From Chlorokybus atmophyticus (taxonomy: Eukaryota > Streptophyta > Chlorokybophyceae > Chlorokybales > Chlorokybaceae): DNA of 38,549 bases. The position numbers were made by a program, and so were the translations under genes. This document shows positions 1-12,865 of the stretch, one piece after another. Every line of letters starts with the position of its first letter. Positions within the stretch are counted from its first letter, which is position 1. Location: assembly GCA_009103225.1 (NCBI GenBank), contig RHPI01003788.1:247065-285613 (forward strand), written 5' to 3'. The notes beneath the pieces were generated by a model. The model was not told the origin of the DNA and made no database searches. It was given only the letters and a program-made list of their open reading frames with translations.

Positions 1-724
1 TCCCCCCCCTCCAGCTTGGGCATAAAGCATCGTTTCAGCACCATTATGCTAAGAGTTACCGCGTCACACGTTGATGCCTAATACCTAAATGGTTTAAAAT
101 CTTAAGGTGGAATGTAACACGTGTTACACATTACATGCACAATATTGTTTAACTTCGGTTTTGTTATATATCCCACCTCATATTTAACTATTTTTTTGTT
201 TAAGTTGAGCATAAAGTAACATGGCCTTAATCAGATATTATCGCTTAACTTTGTGACAATTACATGTTGCTAGTCTGTCATGTGAGTAACTTGCAACGAA
301 CACTATACAAGCTTGCATAATGTTAACGCGTGTCTAATGTAACAGACCACATTCATGTCTTGGTGTTAAATCTCACAACATGGGAGACAGACATCATGGT
401 TGCTGACGCAAGTTCTGATAACACATCAGCCTATTGCAAAGCCTTGCTAAGGTTGGCAATGTGACATTGAGTTTAAATGACCACATGAGCTTGTGTCAGA
501 CGTGCTCTTGCGGTTTTAGTATTGTTTGGAGAGAGTGGTAGAGAGAGAGAGAGAATGCGAAGCAACTTGCATATTAGATACGCATGCCAATAATCAGAAT
601 TCGAAGGCGACCCTCTTTGCTTGGATGAGTAAGATGCTGTGACTGCACACGAGGTTAATCTGCCCTTATACTTGCTAACTGCATTGGAGTTAAACAAAGA
701 TTACTGCACGTGGTAATCCCCATC
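1..724. other. AT-rich DNA, no gene seen
   Basis: I see no ORF of convincing composition, no splice-consistent exon and no RNA gene here. The stretch opens with a C run at the window edge and carries a short GA repeat near 538-554. Confidence 0.6.
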
Positions 725-1410
<686 letters not shown>

Positions 1411-1910
1411 TGTAATGTGATATTATCCATAATGATATATATAGTGATATTATCCATTACATGGTGATATATCAAATAAGATGCATTGTGCTTGATCATA
1501 CCAGACATATGTCATTAGCAGACCTATTCATTGCAATGGTATCAAAGCCGTTTATTACGACCTTTAATTTAGAAATGATATTGTTAGTATCAAATGCCGC
1601 CAGATGCTGTGCCATATGAGCCGCCAATACCTCGTGCTTCCCACCTTTAAGTTAATTATAGTAATAACGCTCATAACAACTGTAGATACCTTCAACATCA
1701 TGCTGAGGGTATCCACACTTGTTATGATGATGAGCGCATGTTGCCGTGAGGCTGATATAAACAGCGATTGAAGTTCTTGCTTCTACTGCGCCATGGAGAC
1801 GCCAAACTTCTCCATACATACACGCACACATCCGCCTTCATAAACATTTGCAGTAAGCAGGTGCTCGAAAATGTTGATTACCGTCAATGTACGTCACCAG
1901 CACTACATCT

Positions 1911-1969
1911 GCTTAAAATTGAACTTGAAGCACTGGTACGTACCGGTGCTTCAAGTTCAATTTTAAAGC
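1911..1969. repeat. Long near-perfect palindrome
   Basis: The 29-base arm 1911-1939 is the reverse complement of 1940-1969 apart from one mismatch and one extra A. There is almost no loop, so the DNA could extrude as a cruciform and a transcript would fold into a long hairpin. No transposase or target duplication is visible beside it. Confidence 0.9.
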
Positions 1970-3145
1970 TGTATACCCGTGGATCCATAATAATTCCCGC
2001 CGAAGTGTGCTTGAAGGTACAAGCTATACAGGCTGCACCTTGAATTGAGATTGTATCATAGCCCTAGTCTAAGGCTGTGTTTGTTGGCTAGGCTTGAGGA
2101 TTTGTTTTGTTAATCAGGGAGCTCTAATCGGCGCTATGGATTGTGTGGCTTACACTATTGGTATGCATGCACGGTGCGCCCACATTGGCGGCTCTGAAGC
2201 TAAGCCTACTAGGCCTAAACCAGCTGCTAGGCTAGGACGCACCAGCCTGCCAAACGCATGGGCCTCAACGTCCCATCCACTTCCAAAATTAAAGACAAAA
2301 GCGGCTGCCGGACACAATCACGCTATGAGGGCTGTTGGAGTACTTTTAAACCAGTCAAAAACCAAACATGAAAGGTTTTGGTGGTTTACGCACCAAGTGT
2401 ATTGCTATGAAGAATACACTTATTACCAATCCTGTAATGGTATGTTTACCATTTGCAAACGCGGTTAACCTCCGCGTGAATTGCAACACAACACATGCGC
2501 GTCTCAATCGGCTCTGAGCCTTTGGTACTAGGTGCTTATGGGTTTGACAAGATCTTAACCCTTATGCCGTCACAATGCTGTGTGTTAATTAAATACAAAC
2601 TGATGTTTTCATTACATTGTACATGTTTATATCATTTAACGTCCGCACGTTTTTATTAACGCAATTAGCACGTACATGCAATATGGAAAAAGCTTATCAT
2701 CCACGAAATTGCCTTTCGAGATTGATTGTAATTAAGCAATTATAACATACCATTTGTTGCATGCATGATCTTACAGAGTGCTTGATCAAATGTCATGATG
2801 ATAATGTTACACGAATGCCACGTGCTTGCAAAGCAACGCGATGCCGCATGTTATAGTTGCAGCATCGTGCTGCGGACACATTATATGTACATGTAGAATG
2901 TACACAAAATGCATACACCAAGCAAATGCTGCGAATAAAATTCCATTCGCCCTTATATTGCAATTCACATAAATCAATGCATACGCTGTTTTGATTTTGC
3001 ATTATGAACACCTTCACTAGCTAGCTTTATTTGCGCTATATAGTAGCTGTGGCTATGGTACAACCGTTTTACGATAGTGTGATTACTACAATCTATAAAT
3101 GCTAACAGCAATGCATAGTGAACAAGCAAGTTAATATTTATGACT

Positions 3146-3186
3146 ACTAGTAGTTGCAAATATGGGCCATATTTGCAACTACTAGT
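3146..3186. repeat. Perfect 20-base-arm palindrome
   Basis: Arms 3146-3165 and 3167-3186 are exact reverse complements around a single central base. The surrounding sequence is AT-rich and gene-free. No function is assigned. Confidence 0.9.
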
Positions 3187-4752
3187 GTAATCAACTTGCA
3201 ATCATACCAATGAATGTGACATGGGCGATGGCTATCCCTCCAGTAGCAATATCATTTGCATTGGAGAGGAAACCGCCACACACTTGCTCCAATAAAAGCA
3301 ATTGTTATCACGGACCTTGCATACCTTATGCCACTCTCACCTTAATAATAGCCTCAATTCCGTGATAAAGAGTGTCAAGCATCCGAAATTGCATGTCAAC
3401 GCATGTCATTCCATATGATAATCAGCTTAATAACATCATATTTACTGCAAAATAAGTTCAGTAAGGTAATTTATATTCACAGGCATTGCCTTGATTTGCA
3501 TGACAATGTGCGTCAATTTAGATAGATATAACTATTGACAGCTTGTCCTCCAAAACGGTCTCCGAGACAGCTCGCAGCTTCCCCATCACGCTCCATCAAA
3601 TGGTAGCTTTCTTGCTTGTTAAAACCAATTTAATGCATATTGTATCGAGGGTTTTCAAACCAACCTGCACTCTACTATGCTTTATAATGCTAAAGGATCC
3701 TTAACAGATTAAAAGAAAAGCACTGCAGTAGTTGCTTCTTTTGATGTAATTCATCAATAAGGTGGGGACCGCAGCCCATCCGTCGTAGTTTATCTCTAAT
3801 ACATCTTTATAATGACCATCAACTGCTGCGCACCAAGACGGCCTCAGAGGACAAGCTGACGTTGCGATCATGTGTCATTTAAAAATGCACACGATTTTTT
3901 TTATATGGAAGAGATCAACACCAAAGGATATCGCTTTATTGGCATGGCGATATTGCCAATGCCACACGCAAGCACTGAGCATTTAATCAAACCAACAACA
4001 AGGGGTGGCCTCGTTGATTGTTTTATGCTGACGGCGTTGATGCATTGCTGCGCGGTCATCATATGACCCTGTCTCAATTGATGTATTGGCTTGGAGCAAT
4101 TGCATCGAGACCGTCTTTGTGATTTTGTTCATGAACATGTAAGCATACCATCGTATTGCTTTTTATCCGCTTGCATTAAGGCTTGGATCTTATTATGCAA
4201 TACGAATCTCTTGTGTTGCAATTACTAAGCGTAGCAATGCATTATGCACACCAACCTTGGCCGTACTTTGATATACCATATGTGCAAATCATTGGCATGA
4301 TGCAGATCAGCAATTTGTGGCGGCAATGCAGGCAGCTCACAAAAATCGCCGTGTGTAGGAGTTTGCAATGGCAATCTCGAGGCCTAATTACGAAATGAGG
4401 GAGTTGTGTAAGCAACACACGTGACAACATGCACGCGCATGCACTCAACCAAAGTGCGGATGCATTATGCACTGATGTATTGGTGATGATGCAACCTCGT
4501 CCCTACCCGCACTCAAAACACAAGCAAGACCATGCACCCAAATTCATCTGTGTGCCATGCGGCTCGTTGCTCCGCTTTATGTATCAATTCGAGATGGAAT
4601 TATTTACAGCGCAGGGAAGTCGCACAAGTCCTACCGTCGACGATTTTGTAAATGGATGTATAATGCATCAATTTCACAATTAGTGCATGGCAGTGGTGAC
4701 CATTGTGATCATGGTATGCCCCCCCGGGGGGCCCCCCCACTGGGCCCCCAGC

Positions 4753-5304
4753 GGGGGGGCCACTCGAGGCCCGTTGCATTTTGCCATGGGGTGGAATCAA
4801 CCCAACATGGAGTTTGCGGCGCTGCTTAAGGAAACAGTATTACCGGTAAACACAACTATTCGGCAGTCAGCCGCCACTATTTTGAATGCCGGGCCCAACT
4901 TGGGTCAGGCAAAGCACAGCGCGCAACTCGCGGCGCAATTAATAAAAATGCCCCTGCCACGATGGGGGTGGACTTTACGCCGCGCGTCACCAGAGATTCA
5001 CAACGCTTGTGAATGTGACGCGGTGCCAAATGCTCCTGTCATCGGGGCGGCGACCAAACGGTTACTGATCGTTGGCCGTTGCAGCGGTTTAAACTATTTA
5101 AAACTATTTAAATCGCTGGCGGTCATTGGCCATCTCTTCTCGGCCAATCGATGAGTTTAATAAACCCCCTTTGCATGGCAGATTCTTAATGGTTGCCGTT
5201 CCGCTTGACGTGCATCTAGCTACAAATGTCCTATTGTGTAAATAAGAATAGTATTAGGACTTTCTTGTTTCCGCCCCATGGCAAAACGCAACAGGCTCCC
5301 CCCC
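4753..5304. mobile_element. Putative 552-base element with terminal inverted repeats
   Basis: The left arm (4753-4801) begins with seven G, then a GTTGCATTTTGCCATGGGG-like core. The right arm (5265-5304) is its reverse complement with a few substitutions and a short indel, ending in seven C. Similarity continues about 12 bases inside the core. The interior is much more GC-rich than its AT-rich flanks. A 155-codon ORF (4687-5154) crosses the left arm and looks fortuitous. I could not identify a target-site duplication, so this may be a MITE-like transposon or simply an inverted repeat. Confidence 0.45.
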
Positions 5305-5772
5305 ATTAAGATCAATGATAATGCTATAATCAGTTGCATAAACACATATAATAATTATACGCAATCGATTTAGTGATCGTGTTATAATCAATGATTATAA
5401 CGCATAAACTTATTGGCGTATCATACGCAACATGATCACTTATTCCATTGCGTATGATATGTGAGGTTACTGTGATAATTACATAATACTAGTTAGTTAC
5501 AAATAAAGTTGTAAATTTTAACTTTAACAAGAACGTTTACACCTTCAACATCACAGTCAATATGATAATGACCATGGTGATTGAAATCATGACCACCATT
5601 ACCATCACGGTCATCTACATTAACACGAGCACAAACGCAGACTCCGTGCTCTTGAGCATTGATGTCGGACACCAGAACAAGACGTACACACCCACACATG
5701 CGACATGTGCGCGGGTGTGTACGCGCAGCTGTGGCACACACAATCGCGTATACAGTGCTACACATGCGGGAN
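5305..5772. other. AT-rich spacer ending at an ambiguous base
   Basis: No gene is recognised. The segment ends with an N at 5772, directly before the duplicated block starts at 5773. Confidence 0.6.
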
Positions 5773-5995
5773 GGTCGCACTGATACTGCCGGACCTCATA
5801 CTACTGATGGGTGAGGATGTGTGGGTGGGGGTGGGTATGTGGGAGGGGGTGGGTGGGTGGTGAGAGTGTTTGGTTTGTGTGTAGGTGCGACGTTTCTCGC
5901 GGTGTATTGGCCGATTGGGGCGAGTAAGGCGGTGGGAGGCGGGACGCCGATGCAAGGGGCGGGATGGGCAGCGTGCGGCATCACGTGGTGCGTTG

Positions 5996-6026
<31 letters not shown>

Positions 6027-6029
6027 ACA

Positions 6030-6060
<31 letters not shown>

Positions 6061-7251
6061 GCATATCTACATGGACACAAGAACATCTGTCTCTCATACG
6101 TATGTCCCACGAAGACGTACATGCAGACGTTCTGACATGCATACGCACGCACACCAACACATGGGCGCATGCACGCAATCATGCATAGTTGCACATGTGT
6201 GTGCATGTGCATCAGCGCGTATCTACGCAACCCTACTTTCTCAGCCACCACACACCCTCCACAATACTCTCCAGTCTCACCCCCCCGCCCCGCTGTCACA
6301 CAGGTTGTGGGGTGTTTGTTGGTTTATCATCGCGGACGCGGTCAAGGTCCCCGTGTGGGCGCTCTTCACGCGCTACACCGCCGAAGCGCGCCGACGCAAG
6401 GACAGCGGACTCCCGCGCGCAAAATGGATGCGGGTGAGCTGTTGTGTTGAGAAGACAAAGTCAATCATGCTGGGCATGTATGGACAATCGTACTGTATGT
6501 ATATGTGTAGCGTGGCATCAGTGTATCATACTCGAGTATACTTGAGCAGATTGACAGAGGATGTTGTTGTATGCACACAATGCATACAACGTTGGTTGAT
6601 ATTGCTGTCTGTGATGTATATGTACCACGCACGCACCCATGCACGCACGCACACGCACACACATACACACACATGCACTCACGCAGGTGTTGGAGTGGCC
6701 CGGTGAGGGCGCCGAGTTCGTCACCGAGAAGCTCGAGTATGTCGTGGATCGCACGTTCGGCAAGACGGGTCGCGCTATCATCAAGATGTTTTCAGGAATG
6801 AAGCCGTCCACGCGCAAGATGTCACAAGTAAGTGGAATGTGCGTGCGTGCGTGCGTTCGTGCGCTTGTGTGCATGCACATGCGCGCATGCGCATGTGGTG
6901 CTGTGTGTGCATGTGTGCGTGTACGTGCGTGCGTGCCTGTGTGTGCGTTCAAGTGCGTGGGTCTGTTTATGACTGTTTGTGCGTGTGTGTACTAATGGAG
7001 CACTTGTTGTTTTGTTGCAGAGGTGGGGCCGGTCCGAGCCACACATCTCAAAGCTCCTGCGCCCGTCATCCGTGCTTGTCGCAGCCGAGTCCAGTCATGT
7101 AAGAGACAGCTGCTGCTGCTGTTGTTGTTGTCATCGACTCAAAACACCTTGCATGCAGGATCCTGTCCAGCGGGCGATGGTGACGGAGAGGCAGACCCTC
7201 GCGCGGCGTGCTTCGCAGGGGAACGTGCTCAAACCAGGCGAAATCTACTAG
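5773..7251 (+). pseudogene. 5'-truncated 3' fragment of the P-type H+-ATPase gene
   Basis: This holds the last part of exon 8 and all of exons 9-13 of the downstream pump gene, at 5773-5810, 5885-5987, 6304-6433, 6687-6827, 7021-7098 and 7159-7251, with every splice site kept. The 583 coding bases would specify about 194 residues: transmembrane segments M9 and M10 and the C-terminal regulatory tail, but no actuator, phosphorylation or nucleotide-binding domain. It has no start codon or promoter of its own and cannot make a pump. It could be the tail of a lost upstream tandem copy, with the missing part removed either biologically or by misassembly at N5772. Confidence 0.85.
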
Positions 7252-7462
7252 TTGGTTCCCTTCATTCAGCATTTGGTACATACGTACGGTCTTACGTTAC
7301 AGCAGATTAAACATTAGAACACTCCTTTAGTCGTGTGCGCTATGGGGGCTGTCTGGCACGCACAGCTGCTAGCACGTTTGTGGTTCGTGAGCCCCTTAGT
7401 GCCCTTAGTCTAGTGAGTCTTTGGTTGGCTTGTTAATAGGTCAGATACAACGAGGGGCTTAG
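5773..7462 (+). repeat. Direct repeat copy A of the 3' end of the proton-pump gene
   Basis: This 1690-base block matches 12578-14267 at a constant offset of 6805 with no difference seen, including CA/CG microsatellites and a TG-rich intron that should vary quickly. It starts beside N5772 and ends where a run of G begins (about 7463-7468). Either a very recent tandem duplication or an assembly artefact would give this picture. Confidence 0.95.
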
Positions 7463-8610
7463 GGGGGGCATACAGTAGAGGTATGTTTCCGCCACCAGCT
7501 GCACATTTGGAATACAGCTTGTGACCATTAACAGTGTTGATGATGGTCAATTAAAAAGTGGGTGCGCGTGTCCACACACACGCACGCGCACACATGATGT
7601 GCATGTGCGTCACGCATTGCGTATTCGTGTATGTGGACATATCATAATGTATGCGCATGTGCGCATGCTACGCGCGCACGCTGCATGCATGCATAACACA
7701 TGTACCGTGAGTACCCACACAAGCAAACATAATGCGTATTTGTGTGGGCACGCACAAGCACGCACAGTGCGCTTGTCATATATAAGCATCCACAAATGCG
7801 TGGCCATGGGTGTGCATATGCGCATTTGAGTGTGTATGTGCCGCACATGTGTACACGGCGTGTACATGCGTGTGTGCATTTACATGTGCATTGACATGTC
7901 CGTGCGTGTACCATATTAATTTCATGTTGCAAGCTTTCAACATAATAGTAACATATAGTGGGTCAGCTTGTAGCTCATTTGTAACATCACCTCCTCCCCG
8001 ACAAGCTCATGACCCATCAACCTCCCTTCTTTGGTAATGTGTACCGTAATTACTCTGATGGAGCCCCCACTTCACATCATAAACACAAAGAGAGCTTGCT
8101 ATAAACCATATATGAATTCAGTTGCGTGAACCTTATTTCTCATGGTTTTACCATGCTCACGGCCATACTTGCAGTAACGGGTTTAAAGACCTCGAGAATC
8201 CCGGTACACATGGTTCACAGTATTGGACTTGTTCCTGGTTCGCTGGTGGTGGTGTAAGACGCCGTACAGTCCCTTTTGGCCTCTGAATGCATTACCATGA
8301 CGACAGAGAGTGATGAAGTTTCATGCACGAGTGTGAGGCACGACGACTTTGTCGCTGCCTGAAGAAGGCCTACGATGCCTATGACTCACAGCTTCCAAGC
8401 CGAGCAGCGGTAGCCTATTCAGTGCAACCTGTTGCAGGCACTGCATTGCACTGGAACACTGGTGAAGCTCCGTCGAATCTTCGCGCCGCCGTCGCATCTA
8501 CTGCGACAAGACGGCGGCGGCACGTAGGTACAATTGGAGGGACACAGCACGAGGAGCAGAAGGAGTAGGCGGAGGAGGAGGTGGAGCTCGTGGTCGTGGT
8601 GGTGGCTGAA
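7463..8610. other. Upstream region of the H+-ATPase gene
   Basis: This 1.15 kb holds no recognisable gene. 7560-7910 is an alternating purine-pyrimidine tract rich in TG, CA and CG steps. About 8300-8610 is GC-richer and probably holds the promoter and 5' untranslated leader of the pump gene. An upstream noncoding exon cannot be excluded. Confidence 0.5.
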
Positions 8611-11600
8611 ATGGGTCGCGGGCATGGCGAGGAGGACGACGAGTCCCTCGGTCTCAGCAGCGCCGCGGCGGCGGAGTACCACGCCCGCCACGGATACAAC
8701 GAGGTCACCGCCGCCTCCACACCGGAGTGGAAGAAGATACTGTACCGATACCTGGACTGGGTCTCAATCGTCATTGTGAGTGGGAGGGAGAGTTGAAGGG
8801 ACACTGCGCATTGGAAATGTGTGTGCTTGTTCAACAGTGTGTGGAGTTGCTGCGTGCATGGTGGATGCGGAACCACAGGTACGGTACCATTGCCTCTGAG
8901 GGCATGGCCGACTAGTGGCGGCAGTGAGTGTACGGGTGGGTGAGTGAGAGTGTGCGCATGTGTGGTGCCAGAGAGGCGAAGTGTATGCGCATGTATGTGT
9001 CACTTGTGGCTCTCTGCGCACACGCATCACACACCCAGACTCATGCAAGCTCCTGCATGCAGCTGCAACAGCGTGAAAAGGCGGTTGGATCGCGTTGGTT
9101 CATACATTGTTCACCCCCCAATCCCAACTGCACACACAAATGTCCTCATGCCCAAGAAGAGAAGCCAGCCAGCAGAAAGCACTATCTGTCTCGTTCATAC
9201 GCACACCACATGCATACATATGTATCCATGCCCTTGTGTCGACCTCGCACACAGCCAGACAACAACACTGAACACTCAACACCACTCTCAACCCCAACCC
9301 CAACCCTGTCCACTCCCTCTCCTCCCGCAGTTGATCACCGCGATCCTCAGCATCGCCATCCCCGTTGAGGTCCGCGTCGACGAGTCCGAGCCAGGTGGAG
9401 AACCCCCCGAGAAGGTCCGCGGTTGGGTGTCATTCGGACTCCTGCTGCTCGAACTCAACCTCATCGTGTGGGTCGGGTACTACTCGGACAGGAACGTAGG
9501 GAACGCCGTCAAAGAACTGGAGGTGAGTGCGTGTGGGCGGGTGCGTGCATGCATGTTTATGTATGCGTGTGCGTGAGCACATACGCATGCACGCACGCAC
9601 ACGCACACACGTTTGTGCGTGTGTCTATACATGCCGCGTGTATATGTGTGTATTGACTCCGCTTCTCCCCCTCAGGAACTCTCCGCCCCCCTCGCCACCA
9701 CGAAGCGCGACTCCAAATGGCTCCTCCTCCCCGTGCGCGACCTCTGCGTGGGCGACGTCCTCCTCCTCAAGGGCGGCGACGTCATCCCCGCGGACGCCGT
9801 GCTGATCGGCCGGGGGGAACCGCTCAAGGTGGACGAGTCGTCGCTCACAGGAGAGAGCTTACCCGTGACGAAGAGGGTGGGGGATAATCTGCTAAGCGGG
9901 GCGGTGGTGATGCAGGTGAGTGGGAGGGTGGTTGTTGGGGGTGGGGGTGGGGGTGGGGATGTGGGTGTGTGATGTGTGATGTGGGGTGGGGTGTAGGGGG
10001 AGCTTGAAGCGCGTGTTACGGCTATTGGGGTGGAGTCGTTCTTTGGGAAGACTATCACTCTGATACAAGCTGGAGAAGATGTTGGACACCTACAGCAGGT
10101 GGGTGCGTGTGTGTGTGTGTATGTGGCCATGTACGCGCATGCACATGCATGTGCACGCGCGCATGCCTCTGCGTGTGCGCTTGTATGCACATGTGCATGA
10201 TTGTAGTTGTGTGTGCGCGCATGTGCGCGGATACGGGCGTGCGAGTGTCTTACAATAACGACGCATACTGTCTCTTGAGTGACTGTTACCCACACGACAC
10301 AGGTGTTGGATGCCGTGTCCAAGGCGCTGGGCGTCATTGGCGCCACGTTCATCCTCATCATCGTCATTGTCCTCCTCACCCGCGACGAGGTACACACCTT
10401 CACTCCCCTCACACCCACACCCACCCTCACCCCACCCACCCCACCCACCCACCCACCCCCACAACACCACCACCACCACCGCACAGGAGCCCGGCAACGC
10501 CATCGTGACTGGTTTCATCATCTTCGTCTCGGTGGTCCCCATCGGCATGCCCGTCGTGACCACAACCGTCTTAGCTGTCGGCGCACGCGAGCTCGCCAAC
10601 GAGAAGGCAATAGTATCAAGACTCTCTGCTATGGAAGAACTATCAGGCATGGAGATACTGTGCTCAGACAAGACTGGGACATTAACCAAGAATGAGTTGG
10701 AGCTTGATGTGAATGAAGTGTTAGCATGGGGAGAGTATACCAACACAGATGTGTTGAAGTATGCTGCACTGAGTGCGAGATGGGAGAACAACGATGCCAT
10801 AGACAAGGCTATCGTCAGCTCTGTTGACAACGATCAGAGTGTCTTGGATGGATTTGTTACAACACGCTTCATCCCTTTCAACCCCGTTGACAAGAAGACA
10901 GCCGCATACGTCATCACGCCATCAGGATTGAACAAAGTCTACTCCAAGGGTGCTCCTCATGTCATTGGTGAGATGGTGAATGATCCCAAACAGAAGGAGG
11001 CTGTGGAGAAGTACATGGATGAGAGGGCTTCGAGAGGGTTGAGGTCACTTGGTGTGATGGAGAGTGGGGATGAGGGAAAGAGCTGGAGTCTGGTTGGGTG
11101 CATAAGTCTGTTGGACCCGCCAAGAGATGACTCGGCGGCGACGATACGACTGGCGCAAGAGCTCGGGATTGAGGTGGCGTGCGCGCGTGCGTGTGCGTGT
11201 CAGCGTGTGTATACAAGTTTGCATGCAGGCGTACGCGTGCGTGCATGTGCGGGTGTTTATTGACAAGCACGCGTGTGCGCGCGCTTGCGTGTGTACGTGT
11301 GCATGCGTGAGCACACATACACATGTACGTGCGTGTGAACACGTACGTCCATGGAATTACAGGTCAAGATGGTTACTGGCGACCAGCGTGCTATCGCCAT
11401 CGAGACCTGCCGTCGCTTAGGCATGGGCACCTCCATCCTCCCCTCTTCCCACCTCACCGATAACGCTACGGACGACAACACCCTCGCCCAGGCCGTGGAC
11501 GACGCCGACGGCTTCGCTGGCGTGTACCCCGAGCACAAGCACCGCATCGTCGAGGTGTTACAATCACGTGGCCGCCTCATCGGCATGACGGGCGATGGCG

Positions 11601-12800
11601 TCAACGATGCACCCGCGTTGAAGAGAGCCAATGTGGGCATCGCTGTGGCGGGTGCGACCGAAGCAGCCAAAGGAGCTGCGGATATCATACTAACCCAACC
11701 AGGGATATCTACCATCATCACAGCCATCATACGCTCGCGCAAGATATTCGCTAGACTACAGACGTACATCATCTATCGCATGGCTTCATCACTACTCATA
11801 CTCTTCTTCTTCTTCTTCGCCATCATCGTGTTGGACTTCCAGTTCCCAACCTGGACTCTAGTCTTAATCTCCATCCAGAATGATCTCGCCGTCATGACAA
11901 CGAGCTTTGATAAGGTGCATTCTTCGCCCTTTCCCGAGTTGTGGAACATGACGAAGTGCCTCATTGTGGCGGGAGCCGTGGCCGCGTGTGGACTTGTGGG
12001 GTCACTTCTGTTGGTGGTAGTGGCGGATCCGGCGAGGTCGATTGATTGGTGGAGTGGGTGGAAAGTGGAGCTGGGCGCAGGGGAAACGCCGCTCAGACGA
12101 GGTGAGGTGTTAGTAGGTGTGTTCTTGTGTATGTGTTGAGTCAGTCACGCGCATCTACACACAGACAGATACACATGCGTGCACGCGAGAACACACGCGC
12201 TTACCCACACACCTACACTCATATACACTCAAACCCACATCGACACCCACACATGCGCGTGCGCATGCATACGTGAATACACATACATACGCACACGCAT
12301 GTACACACGCACACATGCATGCGTGCACTCGTATCCGTGCGTGTACACACACGCATAGGGCAATACCACATTTCCAAGTTAACGCCCCACCCCCCCACCA
12401 CCCACCCACCCACACACACTCATCCCTCCCCCCTCCCCTCCCAGAGGCCCAGCTCGTTGCTGTGACGTACCTCCAGCTCTCGATCGCCATCCAGCTCGCC
12501 ATCTTCGCCACGCGCACCCCCTCATTCTTCTGGCGATTCACTGCTCAGAGCGGCAAGGGAGGTGCACCGCGCCCGTCGGTCGCACTGATACTGCCGGACC
12601 TCATACTACTGATGGGTGAGGATGTGTGGGTGGGGGTGGGTATGTGGGAGGGGGTGGGTGGGTGGTGAGAGTGTTTGGTTTGTGTGTAGGTGCGACGTTT
12701 CTCGCGGTGTATTGGCCGATTGGGGCGAGTAAGGCGGTGGGAGGCGGGACGCCGATGCAAGGGGCGGGATGGGCAGCGTGCGGCATCACGTGGTGCGTTG

Positions 12801-12831
<31 letters not shown>

Positions 12832-12834
12832 ACA

Positions 12835-12865
<31 letters not shown>

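Larger units (their letters stand above)
1411..4752. other. Gene-poor AT-rich region
   Basis: Only short ORFs of ordinary noncoding composition occur. The longest plus-strand one, 2094-2468, matches nothing I recognise and has no exon partner. Two long palindromes are listed separately. A very GC-rich hairpin (alternating C and G runs) lies at about 4721-4760, just before the inverted-repeat element. Confidence 0.55.

Noticed and set aside
4687-5154. 155-codon plus-strand ORF
   Set aside because: It crosses the left inverted repeat and the GC hairpin, has no family resemblance, and its start lies in AT-rich DNA outside the element.
5885-6706. 273-codon ORF in the duplicated block (and its copy at 12690)
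   Set aside because: It reads through introns and CA repeats; only the short exon parts are coding, as the phase-matched splice model shows.
7521-7932. Overlapping ORFs on both strands rich in Cys, His and Thr
   Set aside because: They come from the alternating purine-pyrimidine tract and have no exon structure or family match.
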